DNA of 64,000 nt from Nocardioides palaemonis (GCF_018275325.1 NZ_JAGVQR010000003.1:372001-436000); one strand, 5' to 3'; numbered from the stretch's first letter, positions 53,271-62,861 are shown. The notes: generated by a model from the letters alone, not told the origin. Translations and numbers: made by a program.

Positions 53271-54466
53271 CCCGTGTCCCCCTCGCTCTCACGAGGAGCA
53301 AGCGACTCGAGGATCTCCGCGGTCACCGGGTTCACGGCCTCGTCAGGCTCGATGTAGTGCTGCTTCGTGATGTCGGACGAGGTGTGGCCGAGCATCTCCG
53401 CCGCCAGATCCGCGCCACCCGCCCGGTCGATCACGGTAGCCACGGTGCGGCGGAAGGAGTGCGGAGTCACGCCACTGATACCGGCCTCGTCCAGTACCGC
53501 GCGCAGGCGTCGGCGAATGTTGTTGGTGGTCAGCGGGGTGCCGTTGCGGCTGACGAAGATGAGCTGCTCGGGATCGTCCGACTCGATCTTCGACAGCCGT
53601 CGACGCAGAGCCGCGGCGGTGAAGGACGGCACGGACACGGTGCGGGTCGACTTGGAGGTCTTGGGAAACGGCTGTCGGTGGGTGGGCTTGCCTCGAGGCG
53701 ACACGATCGTGCCGCAGATCCTCATGGTCGCAGGTGTCGTGGTGACGTTGATGTCGCATCGACGGACCGCCAGCACCTCCCCGATCCGCCCGGAGGTGCC
53801 CAGCATGACCTCGATGACGTCCTCGAGCTGACCATCGGGGGGAGGGCCGACGACACCGGGACCGCGGCGCCACTCCCGCGCGGATCGACGGATGCGTTCG
53901 ATCTGCGCGTTGTCCAGCGACAGCACCTGCGTCGCGGGCTTGCGCAGGCGCGCCGTGTCACGGACGGGGTTCTGGCGCATGGCGTCGTAGCGCACTGCCA
54001 GCCCGAACGCGAGGCTCAGGACAGTTCGCGCCTGCTTGGCCATGCTGTAGCTCTTGGTCGCGGCCAAGGTCTTGATGAACTGGTCGACCTTTCGCACGCT
54101 GATCTCACGCAGCGCGTAGTGCCCGAACGCGGGCAGAACGAGCTGCACCATGTTGCGCTCGTACAGGTCCCGGGTACTGGGTGCGAGCCCTCCGGTGAGG
54201 TCGAGGTCGGCGAGCCAGACATCGACGAGGTGCCGGAAGGTGCTGGACGGATTGAGGTCGCCCTGCCCGAAGGTCTGCGTCGTCCGTTCGGCGAGCTGCT
54301 CCTTCAGCTTGCGCTCGGCCGCGCGCGGGCTGCCCGCAGTCGCCTGCACCCGCCGCAGCCGGCCGTCGTAGTCCCGGAACCGCGTCGAGGCACACCCGCG
54401 ACCGTCGGGCAGGGTCTCGAGGTGGATCTCCCCGAACGTGCCGATCGGCGTTCGTGGCCGCGGCAT
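53267..54466 (-). CDS. int: Tyrosine recombinase (integrase) of the second element
   Basis: 399 aa. N-terminal arm-binding AP2-like part (VQATAGSPRAAERKLKEQL), core-binding SAM-like domain (about 75-170), catalytic domain with Arg227 (GTSGRIGEVLAV), Lys near 269-272, His336-x-x-Arg339 (PHSFRRT), His361 (LGHTSSD) and Tyr371 (KQHYIEP). It recombines the 38-bp tRNA sites. It is 6 bp behind xis and under 450 bp from the att core. Confidence 0.95.
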   Translation of the reverse strand: MPRPRTPIGTFGEIHLETLPDGRGCASTRFRDYDGRLRRVQATAGSPRAAERKLKEQLAERTTQTFGQGDLNPSSTFRHLVDVWLADLDLTGGLAPSTRDLYERNMVQLVLPAFGHYALREISVRKVDQFIKTLAATKSYSMAKQARTVLSLAFGLAVRYDAMRQNPVRDTARLRKPATQVLSLDNAQIERIRRSAREWRRGPGVVGPPPDGQLEDVIEVMLGTSGRIGEVLAVRRCDINVTTTPATMRICGTIVSPRGKPTHRQPFPKTSKSTRTVSVPSFTAAALRRRLSKIESDDPEQLIFVSRNGTPLTTNNIRRRLRAVLDEAGISGVTPHSFRRTVATVIDRAGGADLAAEMLGHTSSDITKQHYIEPDEAVNPVTAEILESLAPRESEGDTG

Positions 54467-54472
54467 CTCAGG

Positions 54473-54772
54473 TCACCCGCCGCTGGGGCCGTGACCCGGC
54501 TCGCTCTCGCGCTGGCTCCCCAGCCAGGCCAGGACGTCGGAGGTCGCGTAGCGCACACGGCCACCGACCTTGATCGCGCAGGGGCCCTTGCCGTCCGTGC
54601 GCCAGTCCCGGATGGTCGTAATCGGGACCTGGAGGTACTCGGCAAGCTCCTCGATGCTCAGCAGAGGCTCGAGGCTGGTCAACGGGCCGGTCGACGGGCT
54701 GGCGGTGGTCTCCATGCCGATGAGGTGCGCCGGCGATGCCGCACGCTCCCGCGGCGGTCCACGCCGCCCCAT
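54473..54772 (-). CDS. xis: Excisionase-like helix-turn-helix protein
   Basis: 99 aa from ATG 54772 (ATG 54715 also possible). A MerR/AlpA-type DNA-binding domain: LLSIEELAEYLQVPITTIRDWR, wing GPCAIKVGGRVRYATSDVLAWL. It binds near att to favour excision and may repress int. Directly upstream of the integrase. Confidence 0.88.
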   Translation of the reverse strand: MGRRGPPRERAASPAHLIGMETTASPSTGPLTSLEPLLSIEELAEYLQVPITTIRDWRTDGKGPCAIKVGGRVRYATSDVLAWLGSQRESEPGHGPSGG

Positions 54773-54856
54773 GAAGAACTCCGTGAAACGGGGTTTGTGG
54801 CGACTCTCCGCCGGGTTTGTGGCGGGTTTGTGGCGGGGTGATCAATTCTCAAATGC

Positions 54857-54893
54857 TTTCAGGCTCGGAGATCAGTGATCTCCGAGCCTGAAA
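54857..54893. terminator. Perfect 18-bp-arm hairpin next to attR
   Basis: TTTCAGGCTCGGAGATCA and its exact complement with a 1-base centre (G at 54875), one base inside the att core. It can end transcription from both the tRNA (leftward) and rightward reads. It mirrors the hairpin at 15894-15922 by position but not by sequence. Also possible: an integrase or xis binding palindrome. Confidence 0.7.
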
Positions 54894-54894
54894 C

Positions 54895-54932
54895 TTTGTA
54901 GCGGGGGCAGGATTTGAACCTGCGACCTCTGG
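54895..54932. repeat. attR: Right attachment site (38-bp core, within tRNA-fMet 3' part)
   Basis: Exact copy of 15942-15979. It covers the CAAA after the discriminator, acceptor 3' strand, T-arm and start of the anticodon stem. The tRNA is complete on this side, so the gene was restored on integration. Confidence 0.93.
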
Positions 54933-54972
54933 GTTATGAGCCCAGCGAGCTACCGAGCTGCTCCACCCCGCG
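54899..54972 (-). tRNA. Initiator tRNA-Met (fMet, CAU)
   Basis: 74 nt without encoded CCA. CGCGGGG acceptor strand against CCCCGCT leaves a mismatch at position 1-72 (C1 x U72), and the anticodon stem has three G-C pairs (GGG-CTCATAA-CCC), both hallmarks of initiator tRNA. Anticodon at 54936-54938 (+ strand ATG). The 3' end is the integration target. Confidence 0.95.
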
Positions 54973-55038
54973 TCGGTGAACAGAACATTACCCTGCGGGT
55001 CACCAGCACCCAAATCGGGGGTGGGTGGAAGCCGGCGG

Positions 55039-57983
55039 TCAGCCGCCCAGCTTGGCGGCAGCCTGCTCGACGAGGGTGCGTCCCTCCTCCATCAGGCGTG
55101 CCCAGCGGACCGTGTCGCCGGCCTGCTGCGCCGCGTCGGCCTGGGCGAACTTGGCCTCGGCCTGCCGCAGCAGCTCGGCCACGGTGGCGTTGCCGCCGCC
55201 GCTCTCACCCGGGGTCGGCGTGGGCTCCTCGGTCGGCGTGGGCTCCTCGGTCGGGGTCGGCTCCTCGGTCGGCGTCTCCCCCGACCCGTCGGTCGAGCTG
55301 TCCGACGTCAGCGCGTCCTCGATCGCCGCGGACAGGGTCGTGCCGATGCCCACGCGGTTCTCGTAGGAGACCAGCACGAAGCGCAGGATCGGGAAGTTCG
55401 ACTCGCCCGAGCGCCGGGTGTAGACCGGCTGGACGTACATGAACTGGTCGCCGATCGGCACCGTCAGCAGGTTGCCCGGCACCCGTTTGGCGTCGCCGGT
55501 CGTGTAGGGCAGCAGCGCGGCGCTGATGTCCTCGTTGGTGGCGAACGTGTTGGCGATCTGGAGCGGTCCGCCGGTGGGCTCGTTGGGCAGCTGGAGCACA
55601 GACACCTTGCCGTACTCGTTGCTGGTGGCGTCGCTGTTGACCGCCATGTAGGCCGCGAGGTTGTTCTCCTTGTCCCGCGGCACGTAGACCGAGGTCAGCG
55701 ACCAGGTCTCGCCCTCGCCGGTGTCGGTGAACAGGCGGTACGGCGGCTGCAGGCGGTTGGAGCTCTGCGGGTCGCTCGGCACCTCCCACCGGCTCGACCC
55801 CTCGAACCACGCCGAGGCCGAGGTCTCGTGGTAGCGCTGGAACTGGTAGCGCTGGGCCTTGAACAGGTCCTCGGGGTAGCGCAGGTGCTCCATGAGGGAG
55901 TCCGGGATGTCGTCCTTGGGCTGCACGACGCCCGGGAAGACGTCCTCCCACGCCTGCAGGATCGGGTCCTCGGTGTCCCACTCGTAGAGGCGGACGGTGC
56001 CGTCGTAGGCGTCGACGGTGGCCTTGACCGAGTTGCGCAGGTAGTTGATCTCGTCGGTCGGCAGCGTCTGGAAGCCGGTGTTCTGCTGGAGCGCGTCGTC
56101 GGTCATCTCCTCGAGCGACTCGCGCTGCGAGAGCGGGTACTTGTCGGTGACGGTGTAGCCGTCGAGGATCCACTGGATCTTGCCGTCCACGACCACCGGG
56201 TAGGGGTCGGAGTCGACGGTGAGCCACGGCGCGACCTTCTCCACCATCCGGCGGGGGTTGCGGTCGTAGAGGATCTTGGAGTTCGAGTGGACCCGGCTGG
56301 AGAGGATCAGGTTGGGCTCACTGAACTTCACCGCGTAGAGCAGCTGGTCGAAGATGTTGCCGATCGGCACGCCGGCGTCGCCGTCGTAGGTCGTCGCCAC
56401 GTCCTCGTCGGTGCGCTCGCCGCGCGGCAGGTCGAACTCGACCGCCTTCCCGTCGGGGTCGAGCCCGACGATGCTGTAGTCGGGGCTCTGCTCGCCGAAG
56501 TAGACGCGAGTCTCGTAGCCGTCCTCGCCGGACAGGCGGGTCAGGGTGTCCTCGTCGGCCTCGGCACCCTCGGCCCACTGGATGCTGGTCTCCTGGCGTG
56601 AGTCGTCCTCCGGACGCTGATTGGCGAAGGCCGCGATCACGCCGTTGCCGTGGGTGTAGGCGGTGTGCAGGTTGGACCAGTTCTGGTCGTTCTCGGCCAG
56701 GCCGCTCTGGTCGAGCTCGCGCACGCCGAGGACGACGGCGCGGTCGGTGCCGTCGATCTCGTAGCGGTCGACGTCGAGCACGCCGGGCACCGAGTAGTAG
56801 GCACGGACCTGCTGCTGCTGCTCGAAGATCTCGCTCACGATCTGCGGGTCGACCAGCGGGATGCCGGCGGTCATGCCGTCCAGCGCCTGGAGCCGGCCGT
56901 CCTCGGTGACGGCCGTGCCGGCCACGTTGCGTACGTCGATCTGGTCGAGCTGGTAGGCCGCCCGCGTCGCGTCGATGTTGGCCTTGATGTAGGGGCCCTC
57001 GCGGTCGGGGACGTTCGGGTTGACGCGGATCGACTGCACGATCGACGGCACCACGAGGCCGAGGATGATCGCGGAGAGGGCGAACAGCGCGACGCCGACC
57101 GACGGCAGCAGCCAGGTGCGGCGCAGCACGTTGGCGAGGAACAGCACGGCGCAGACGACCGCGATGCCGGCGAGGATCTCCTTCGCGGGCAGCACGGCCT
57201 TGTCGTCGGTGTAGCCCATGCCGGTGAAGATCGACCCGGAGTTGGTGACCAGGTCGTAGCGGTCGAGCCAGTAGTCGACGGCCTTGGCGAGCACGAACAC
57301 CGCCAGCAGGACCGACACCTGGATCTGGGCGGGGCCGCTGAGCCGCTCCCCGGGCGAGCCGAGAGCCGGATCCCGCCGAAGAGGTAGTTGACGACGATCG
57401 TCGCGAGCAGCCCGACGACCGCCAGCGCCATCACGAAGTCGACGACGTAGTGCCAGAACGGCAGGTCGAAGACGTAGAAGCCGACGTCCTTGTTGAAGTA
57501 CGGGTCCTCGGTGCCGAACGACTTGCTGTGCCGCCACAGCGAGAAGCTGCGCCACTGACCGGTGGCCGACGCGCCGGCGAACAGGCCCATCACGACCGCG
57601 ACGGCGGCGATGACCTTGCCCATCCGGGGGGCCAGCAGCTCCCGGTAGCGGTCCATCCCGTCGTCGGGCATCCCGGGCATGCCAGGCCACAGCACCGGGC
57701 GGAACCGGTAGGCCACCGCCATGGAGGCGGCGACCGCCGCGGCCATCAGGCCGGCGAAGACGAGGAAGAGGCCCACCCGGGTGAGCAGCAGCGTCGTGAA
57801 GACCTCGCTGTAGCCGGTCGAGCGGAACCACAGCCGCTCGGTCCAGAACGACGCGAAGCCGCTCAGCAGCATGAAGCCGACCACCAGCACGATCGCGGTG
57901 ATCACCAGCGCGCCGGGACGGCGCGAGGACGACGGCGGACGCGGCGGCGTCGAGGGTCGGGGGGTGTCGAACGGAGCGCTCAT
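55039..57983 (-). pseudogene. UPF0182 family membrane protein, frameshifted
   Basis: Full-length protein in two frames. The N-terminal part (MSAPFDTPRPS from ATG 57983; about six helices, VVNYLFGGIRL) ends near 57365. There a single-base change shifts to the frame continuing ERLSGPAQIQVSVLLAVFV to 55039, with the family's large extracytoplasmic region and an acidic Pro/Thr/Glu repeat tail (EEPTPT units at 55200-55270). UPF0182 is nearly universal in actinobacteria; function unknown. One missing base explains the break, so sequencing error is as likely as true loss. Confidence 0.85.
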
Positions 57984-57994
57984 ACCGGCACCTG

Positions 57995-58564
57995 TCAGGG
58001 GTTCTCGAGGGGCGTGTCGTGCAAGGTCGCGTGCAGCAGCTCCAGCAGCCCCGGCACCAGCTCGGTGCCGTTGACCACGGACTGGTCGTCGTCGTGGGCC
58101 CGCAGCCGCAGGGCGCAGTAGGACGCGCCCGCGCGGGTCACCCCGGCGACCATCCGGACCTCCTGGCGGTCGGGGTGCTCGCGGGCGAAGAGCTCGGCGG
58201 ACGTGGGGTCGTCGGGGATGTCGTCGTCGACGCCCGGCGGCAGCACCAGGCGCTCGATCACCGCTGCGCAGCCGCTCACGCTGTCCGGCCACGCGATCGA
58301 CTGGAGTGCCTCCTCCAGCGCCTGCCCGTGCGGCAGCCCGTCCTGCTCGATCGGGGTGAACGACCCGTCGTCGCCGGGGCCGTCGATCGCCATCGCGGCG
58401 GCCAGGGCGGGCTCCTGGGCGACCAGCTCGGCGGTGTCGACGAGCGCGTAGAGCCGGGCGGGCTGGTCCCAGCCGTCGCCGGCCACGTGCGCCTCGATCT
58501 CGAGCACCGCGGCGGCGAGCGCCGGGTCCTCGGGGAGGGCGGTGGGCTGGTCGGGGTCGGTCAT
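57995..58564 (-). CDS. PPA1309 family protein
   Basis: 189 aa from ATG 58564, overlapping the PDZ-protease stop by one base. A soluble alpha/beta protein with SVSGCAAVIERLVLPP, EVRMVAGVTRAGASYCALRLRA and DGLPHGQALEEALQSIAWP. The family is conserved next to YlbL-like proteases and UPF0182 in actinobacteria; role unknown. Confidence 0.85.
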   Translation of the reverse strand: MTDPDQPTALPEDPALAAAVLEIEAHVAGDGWDQPARLYALVDTAELVAQEPALAAAMAIDGPGDDGSFTPIEQDGLPHGQALEEALQSIAWPDSVSGCAAVIERLVLPPGVDDDIPDDPTSAELFAREHPDRQEVRMVAGVTRAGASYCALRLRAHDDDQSVVNGTELVPGLLELLHATLHDTPLENP

Positions 58565-59613
58565 CAGGAGGCGTCCTCGCAGGTCGGCAGGTCGGTGTCG
58601 TGGTCGTCGGTCCAGGCGGCCAGGGTGTCGACGGCGGCGCTCAACGTGGTGGCCTTCGCCAGGCGCATGTCCCCGGTGTCGACGCCGCCGACGCCGTCGC
58701 AGTTGTCGGCGGGCACGAGGAACAGCAGCGCCCCGGCGTCGCGGGCCGCGGCGATCTTCTGCTGGATCCCGCCGATCGGCCCGACCTTCCCGTCGGGCGT
58801 GATCGTCCCGGTGCCGGCCACGTCGGCCCCACCGGTCATCGAGCCGGGGGTCAGCGTGTCGACGATCGCCAGCGACATCATCAGCCCGGCGCTGGGGCCG
58901 CCGATGTTGTCGGCGATCCGGACGCTCACCTGGAAGGGGAAGTCGAAGCCGGTGCCGGGCGTGATGCCGACGCGCGGCGTGCCGTCGACCTGCTCCGGGG
59001 TGACGTCGACGCTCAGCTCCTTGCCGTCGCGCCGCACCCGGAACTCGACCGGCTCGCCGGCCGGCGCCGCGGTGACGGCGTCGACGACGTCCTGCGCCTG
59101 CGTGATCTTCGTGCCGTCGACCGCGAGCAGCCGGTCGCGCACCTCCAGCTTGCCCTCCGCCGGCAGTCCCGGGGTGACGTCGAGGACCTCGACGACCGGG
59201 GTCACATCCTCCCCGATCTCCGTGAGGGCCGCGGCGACGGCGGTGTCCTGGGACGACACCATCTCCACCGCCGACTCGCGGTCGCTCGACTCGTCGGTGT
59301 CCTCGGGCGCGTAGACCGACGAGCGTGGCCACACCGCGGCGTCGGGGTCGAGGTAGGCGCGCAGCAGCTCGGGCAGGCTGACGTCGTCCTCGGGCTGGCT
59401 GACGTAGACCGTCGTCATCCGCAGCTCGCCGTCGTCGTGGTAGGCGCGGTGGCCGGTGACCTGCACGGTCTCCTGGCCGTCGTTCTCGCCGAGGATGTCG
59501 ACGGTCGGGCCCGGGTAGTAGGTGACGTAGGGCAGCGGGACGAACGCCGCGGCCGCCCAGAGCACGGCCAGCAGGCACAGCGCGAGCAACCCCGCCCTGG
59601 TCCGCTGACTCAT
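58564..59613 (-). CDS. YlbL-like membrane protein with PDZ and Lon-type protease domain
   Basis: 349 aa from ATG 59613. One N-terminal helix, a PDZ domain (about 145-215, VLDVTPGLPAEGKLEVRDRL), and a Lon-type Ser-Lys protease domain: catalytic Ser in NIGGPSAGLMMSLA and Lys in GGIQQKIAAARDAGA. Faces outside the membrane; substrates unknown here. Confidence 0.92.
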   Translation of the reverse strand: MSQRTRAGLLALCLLAVLWAAAAFVPLPYVTYYPGPTVDILGENDGQETVQVTGHRAYHDDGELRMTTVYVSQPEDDVSLPELLRAYLDPDAAVWPRSSVYAPEDTDESSDRESAVEMVSSQDTAVAAALTEIGEDVTPVVEVLDVTPGLPAEGKLEVRDRLLAVDGTKITQAQDVVDAVTAAPAGEPVEFRVRRDGKELSVDVTPEQVDGTPRVGITPGTGFDFPFQVSVRIADNIGGPSAGLMMSLAIVDTLTPGSMTGGADVAGTGTITPDGKVGPIGGIQQKIAAARDAGALLFLVPADNCDGVGGVDTGDMRLAKATTLSAAVDTLAAWTDDHDTDLPTCEDAS

Positions 59614-59640
59614 GGGCGCAACTCTCTCAAATGGGTGCAA

Positions 59641-59901
59641 CTACGACGCGCGACGGGTGTCGCCGCCCGCGCGGCCCTGCGCGTGGCTGGGGCGCACCGC
59701 GATGCCGGTGTTGCGCTCGCGCGAGGAGGCGGGCGTACGCCGCGAGCCGGCCGGCAGCTCCTTGGCGAGCGCCTTGCCGAGGCGCTCGACCGCCACCTCC
59801 CGGTCGACCTCGCCGTGGCCGTCGCGACCCACCCACGACACCCACAGCATCGCCAGCACGGTCGCCACGGCGGCCGGCACGAGCCAGAGCAGGATCTCCA
59901 C
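59641..59901 (-). CDS. Small single-helix membrane protein
   Basis: 86 aa from GTG 59901. An N-terminal helix (ILLWLVPAAVATVLAMLWVSWVG) and a basic, disordered cytoplasmic tail. This type often accompanies YlbL in Nocardioides-like genomes. Function unknown. Confidence 0.7.
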   Translation of the reverse strand: MEILLWLVPAAVATVLAMLWVSWVGRDGHGEVDREVAVERLGKALAKELPAGSRRTPASSRERNTGIAVRPSHAQGRAGGDTRRAS

Positions 59902-59943
59902 GCTCCGAGCCTAGGCGCGCGGGAGCACTGGCCGCGGCAGGCG

Positions 59944-60369
59944 CTACGGCGTGCCGACCCACTCCTCGCTCGCGTCGTCGAAGACCTGGTGCTTCCAGAT
60001 CGGGACCTCGGCCTTGAGCGTGTCGATCAGGTCCCGCGACGCGGCGAAGGCGTCGCCGCGGTGGGCGGCCGTCGTCGCCACGACGACCGCGAGGTCGCCG
60101 ACCTGCAGCGGACCCACCCGGTGGACCGCGGCGACACCGCGTACGTCGTGGGCGGCCGCGACCCGTCGGCACACGTCCTCGAGGCGGGCGAGCGCCGTCG
60201 GGTGCGCGGAGTAGTCGAGCGCCGCCACGCCCTTGCCGCCGTCGTGGTCGCGCACCTGGCCGATGAAGAGGGTGAGGCCGCCCGCGGCGTCGTCGTCGAG
60301 CGAGCCCACCACCTCGGCCACGTCGAGGGGCGTGTCGCGGATGTCGACGAGTCGCACGGGGTCTGTCAC
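59944..60369 (-). CDS. moaE: Molybdopterin synthase catalytic subunit
   Basis: 141 aa from GTG 60369. MoaE motifs: GGLTLFIGQVRDHDGGKGV, LDYSAHPTALARLEDV, VAAVHRVGPLQVGDLAVVV, DALKAEVPIWKHQVFDD-like KAEVPIWKHQ with the catalytic Lys. With MoaD it makes molybdopterin from precursor Z. Confidence 0.93.
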   Translation of the reverse strand: MTDPVRLVDIRDTPLDVAEVVGSLDDDAAGGLTLFIGQVRDHDGGKGVAALDYSAHPTALARLEDVCRRVAAAHDVRGVAAVHRVGPLQVGDLAVVVATTAAHRGDAFAASRDLIDTLKAEVPIWKHQVFDDASEEWVGTP

Positions 60370-60442
60370 ACCGGTGAGTCTAGGGCGAGCCGCGGGTCCG
60401 CGGGCGCGCGCGGGCTGGGTGGCGGTGAGTACCGTGGGGCCC

Positions 60443-61771
60443 ATGAGTGACACCCCGGGAGGCGCCTCCGGCGACGACAGCAACCCGTTCAAGGGCACGC
60501 CCTTCGAGCAGATCTTCTCCCAGCTCGGCGGCATGGCCGGCGGTGCCGGCATGCCGGGGGGCATGCCCGACCTGAGCTCGCTGATGGCCCAGATGCAGGG
60601 CCTCTTCGCGCCGCACGACGGCCCGGTCAACTGGGACACCGTCACCGACCTCGCCCGCCGCGCAGCCGCCCAGGAGCCCGACCCGACCGTCACCACGGCC
60701 CAGTCCGGCGCGGTCGCCGACGCCGTGCGCCTCGCCGACCACTGGCTCGACACCACCACCGGGTTCCCGTCCGGGGTGACCACCACCGCCGCGTGGTCGC
60801 GGGCGGAGTGGATCGTCGAGACGATCGACGTCTGGAAGGTCCTGGTCGAGCCGATCGCCGGGTCCGCCACCGCGGCGCTCGGCCAGGCGATGCCCGAGGA
60901 GATGCGCCAGCTCGTCGGCCCCCTCGTCGCGATGCTCGGCAAGGCCAGCGGCGCGATGGTCGCCTCCCAGGTCGGCAGCGGCCTCGGTGCGCTGGCCGGC
61001 GACGTGCTCAGCGCCTCCGACATCGGGCTGCCGCTCGGCCCGATCGGCAAGGCCGCGCTCCTGCCCACCAACGTCGCCGCGTTCGCCGCGGAGATCCCGG
61101 ACGTCACGGGCGACGACGTGCTGCTCTACCTCGCGCTGCGCGAGGCCGCCCACCAGCGCCTGTTCGCCGGCGTGCCGTGGCTGCGCGACCACCTGATCAG
61201 CGCGGTCGCGGAGTACGGCGCGGGCATGGACTTCGACACCTCCGGCATGGAGGCCAAGCTGCGCGACATCGACATGACCAACCCCGCGGCGATGCAGGAC
61301 GCGCTGTCCGGCGGGCTGTTCGACCCCGAGCCGTCGGCGGCGCAGAAGGCGGCGCTGGAGAAGCTCGAGGTCACCCTCGCCCTGGTCGAGGGCTGGGTCG
61401 ACGAGGTGGTCGGCCAGGCCACCGCCGACCGGATGCCCGCCGCCGCCAAGCTCCAGGAGACCGTACGCCGTCGGCGCGCCGCCGGCGGCCCGGCCGAGCA
61501 GACCTTCGCGACCCTCGTCGGCCTCGAGCTGCGGCCCCGCCGGCTGCGCGACGCCTCCACCCTGTGGGGCTCGCTGCGCACCCGCCAGGGCACCGAGGCC
61601 CGCGACGGCGTGTGGATGTCGCCGCACCTGCTGCCGACGGCCGCCGACCTCGACGACCCGCTGGGCTTCCGCGAGGACTCGGTCGCGCCCGAGGAGCTGT
61701 CGGACGACGAGTTCGAGGCCGGGCTGCGCGGCCTGCTCGACGGCGACGGCGACGACCGGCCCGCCGAGTGA
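60443..61771 (+). CDS. Zinc-dependent metalloprotease, DUF2342 family
   Basis: 442 aa from ATG 60443. Gly/Met-rich N-terminus, then the family's conserved SASDIGLPLGPIGKAALLP, LREAAHQRLFAGVPWL (zincin-like helix) and a C-terminal NPFxxGL-like RPRRLRDASTLW. Widely conserved in actinobacteria; substrate unknown. Overlaps the NUDIX gene by 4 bp. Confidence 0.9.
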   Translation: MSDTPGGASGDDSNPFKGTPFEQIFSQLGGMAGGAGMPGGMPDLSSLMAQMQGLFAPHDGPVNWDTVTDLARRAAAQEPDPTVTTAQSGAVADAVRLADHWLDTTTGFPSGVTTTAAWSRAEWIVETIDVWKVLVEPIAGSATAALGQAMPEEMRQLVGPLVAMLGKASGAMVASQVGSGLGALAGDVLSASDIGLPLGPIGKAALLPTNVAAFAAEIPDVTGDDVLLYLALREAAHQRLFAGVPWLRDHLISAVAEYGAGMDFDTSGMEAKLRDIDMTNPAAMQDALSGGLFDPEPSAAQKAALEKLEVTLALVEGWVDEVVGQATADRMPAAAKLQETVRRRRAAGGPAEQTFATLVGLELRPRRLRDASTLWGSLRTRQGTEARDGVWMSPHLLPTAADLDDPLGFREDSVAPEELSDDEFEAGLRGLLDGDGDDRPAE

Positions 61772-62337
61772 CCCTCCACGCGAGCGCCGTGGCGACGCTG
61801 CGCGCCTGGCACGCGCCGTCGCCCGCGCAGGACGCGCTCCGCGAGCGCTACCTCGCCCACCTCGACGCCCATCCCGACGGGCTGTCCAAGCCCTGCTTCC
61901 CCGACCACCTGACCGCCGGCGCGATCGTGGTGTCCCCCTCGGGCGACGCGGTGCTGCTCAACCACCACCGCAAGGCCGGCGCCTGGCTCGCCTTCGGCGG
62001 CCACCTCGAGGCCGGCGACGCCTCGCTCGTCGAGGGAGCGCGTCGCGAGCTCGTGGAGGAGTCCGGGCTCGACCGCTTCGAGCTCGACCCCGAGCCGCTG
62101 TCGCTGGACGAGCACGAGGTCGGCTTCTGCTCCGAGCGCGGCATCGTCCACCACCTCGACGTCCGGTTCCTCGCCGTGGCCGAGCCCGACGGGTCGCACG
62201 CCACGAGCGAGGAGTCGCTCGACGTGCGGTGGTGGCCGGTCGACGACCTGCCGCAGACCTTCGACGACATGTACGTCCTCATCGACGCCGCGGTCGCACG
62301 GGTGCGCGGGCGGCTGGCCGGTCAGGTCGGGTCGTAG
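61768..62337 (+). CDS. NUDIX hydrolase
   Basis: 189 aa from GTG 61768. NUDIX box GGHLEAGDASLVEGARREL followed by VEESGL supplies the metal-binding Glu set. N-terminal extension DHLTAGAIVVSPSGDAVLL. Substrate (nucleotide sugar or diphosphate) not assignable. Convergent with and overlapping the next gene's 3' end by 16 bp. Confidence 0.9.
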   Translation: MTLHASAVATLRAWHAPSPAQDALRERYLAHLDAHPDGLSKPCFPDHLTAGAIVVSPSGDAVLLNHHRKAGAWLAFGGHLEAGDASLVEGARRELVEESGLDRFELDPEPLSLDEHEVGFCSERGIVHHLDVRFLAVAEPDGSHATSEESLDVRWWPVDDLPQTFDDMYVLIDAAVARVRGRLAGQVGS

Positions 62338-62861
62338 CCCTCGGGCAGCTCGAGGCGGGCCGCGGTGGACCAGCCGGCGAGGTAGCCCTTGGCCCGCTCG
62401 GCCTTCGGGTACCGGTCGACCCAGGCCCAGAACTCCTCGGTGTGGCCGGGCACGAGCAGGTGGGCCAGCTCGTGGACGAGCACGTAGTCGACGACCCAGG
62501 CCGGCATCTGCTGGAGCCGCTCGGACAGCCGGATGGTGCGGTCGCCGGGCGTGCACGACCCCCAGCGGGACTGCTGGTTCGACACCCAGCGCACGCTCGA
62601 GGGCGTCGCCATGCCGCCGAGCCACGCGTCGTTCAGCGCGAGCGCCCGCGTCATCAGCTGCTCGTCGGACGGCTTGCGGCGCTGCTCCTTGCGCTCGATC
62701 CGGGCGACCATGTCGGCGACCCACGCGGCCTCGTCGCGCTTGCTCATCGTCGCCGGGATCAGCACCACGATCCGCTCGCCCTCCCGGTAGGCCGAGACCG
62801 TGCGCCGGCGCTTGCGCGAGCGACGCACCTCCACCTGCGGAGCCGGGGTCGGGGTGGGCAT
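62322..62861 (-). CDS. YgjP-like (DUF45) metal-dependent hydrolase
   Basis: 179 aa. Basic N-terminus (RRSRKRRRTVSAYREGERIV), RWGSCTPGDRTIRLSERLQQ, and HELAHLLVPGHTEEFW with the zinc HExxH. A putative WLM-class metalloprotease; function unknown. Confidence 0.9.
   Translation of the reverse strand: MPTPTPAPQVEVRRSRKRRRTVSAYREGERIVVLIPATMSKRDEAAWVADMVARIERKEQRRKPSDEQLMTRALALNDAWLGGMATPSSVRWVSNQQSRWGSCTPGDRTIRLSERLQQMPAWVVDYVLVHELAHLLVPGHTEEFWAWVDRYPKAERAKGYLAGWSTAARLELPEGYDPT

Larger units (their letters stand above)
15942..54932. mobile_element. Second integrative (conjugative-type) element in tRNA-fMet
   Basis: A 39-kb segment bounded by perfect 38-bp direct repeats (15942-15979 and 54895-54932). 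The right copy is the 3' part of an initiator tRNA gene, the classic target of tyrosine-recombinase elements. The integrase and excisionase (53267-54772) sit directly inside the tRNA-side end. Inside are heavy-metal efflux modules, a CopC/CopD/CcsB envelope cluster and a type IV secretion-like module (38752-47223) with VirB4 and VirD4 ATPases. Relaxase and transglycosylase genes are not seen, so it may be a decayed ICE or need help to transfer. Boundaries are firm from the repeats; mobility is inferred. Confidence 0.85.

Noticed and set aside
55200..55270. Minisatellite in non-coding DNA
   Set aside because: The 18-bp-period repeat encodes the EEPTPT tail of the UPF0182 protein and is a coding repeat.
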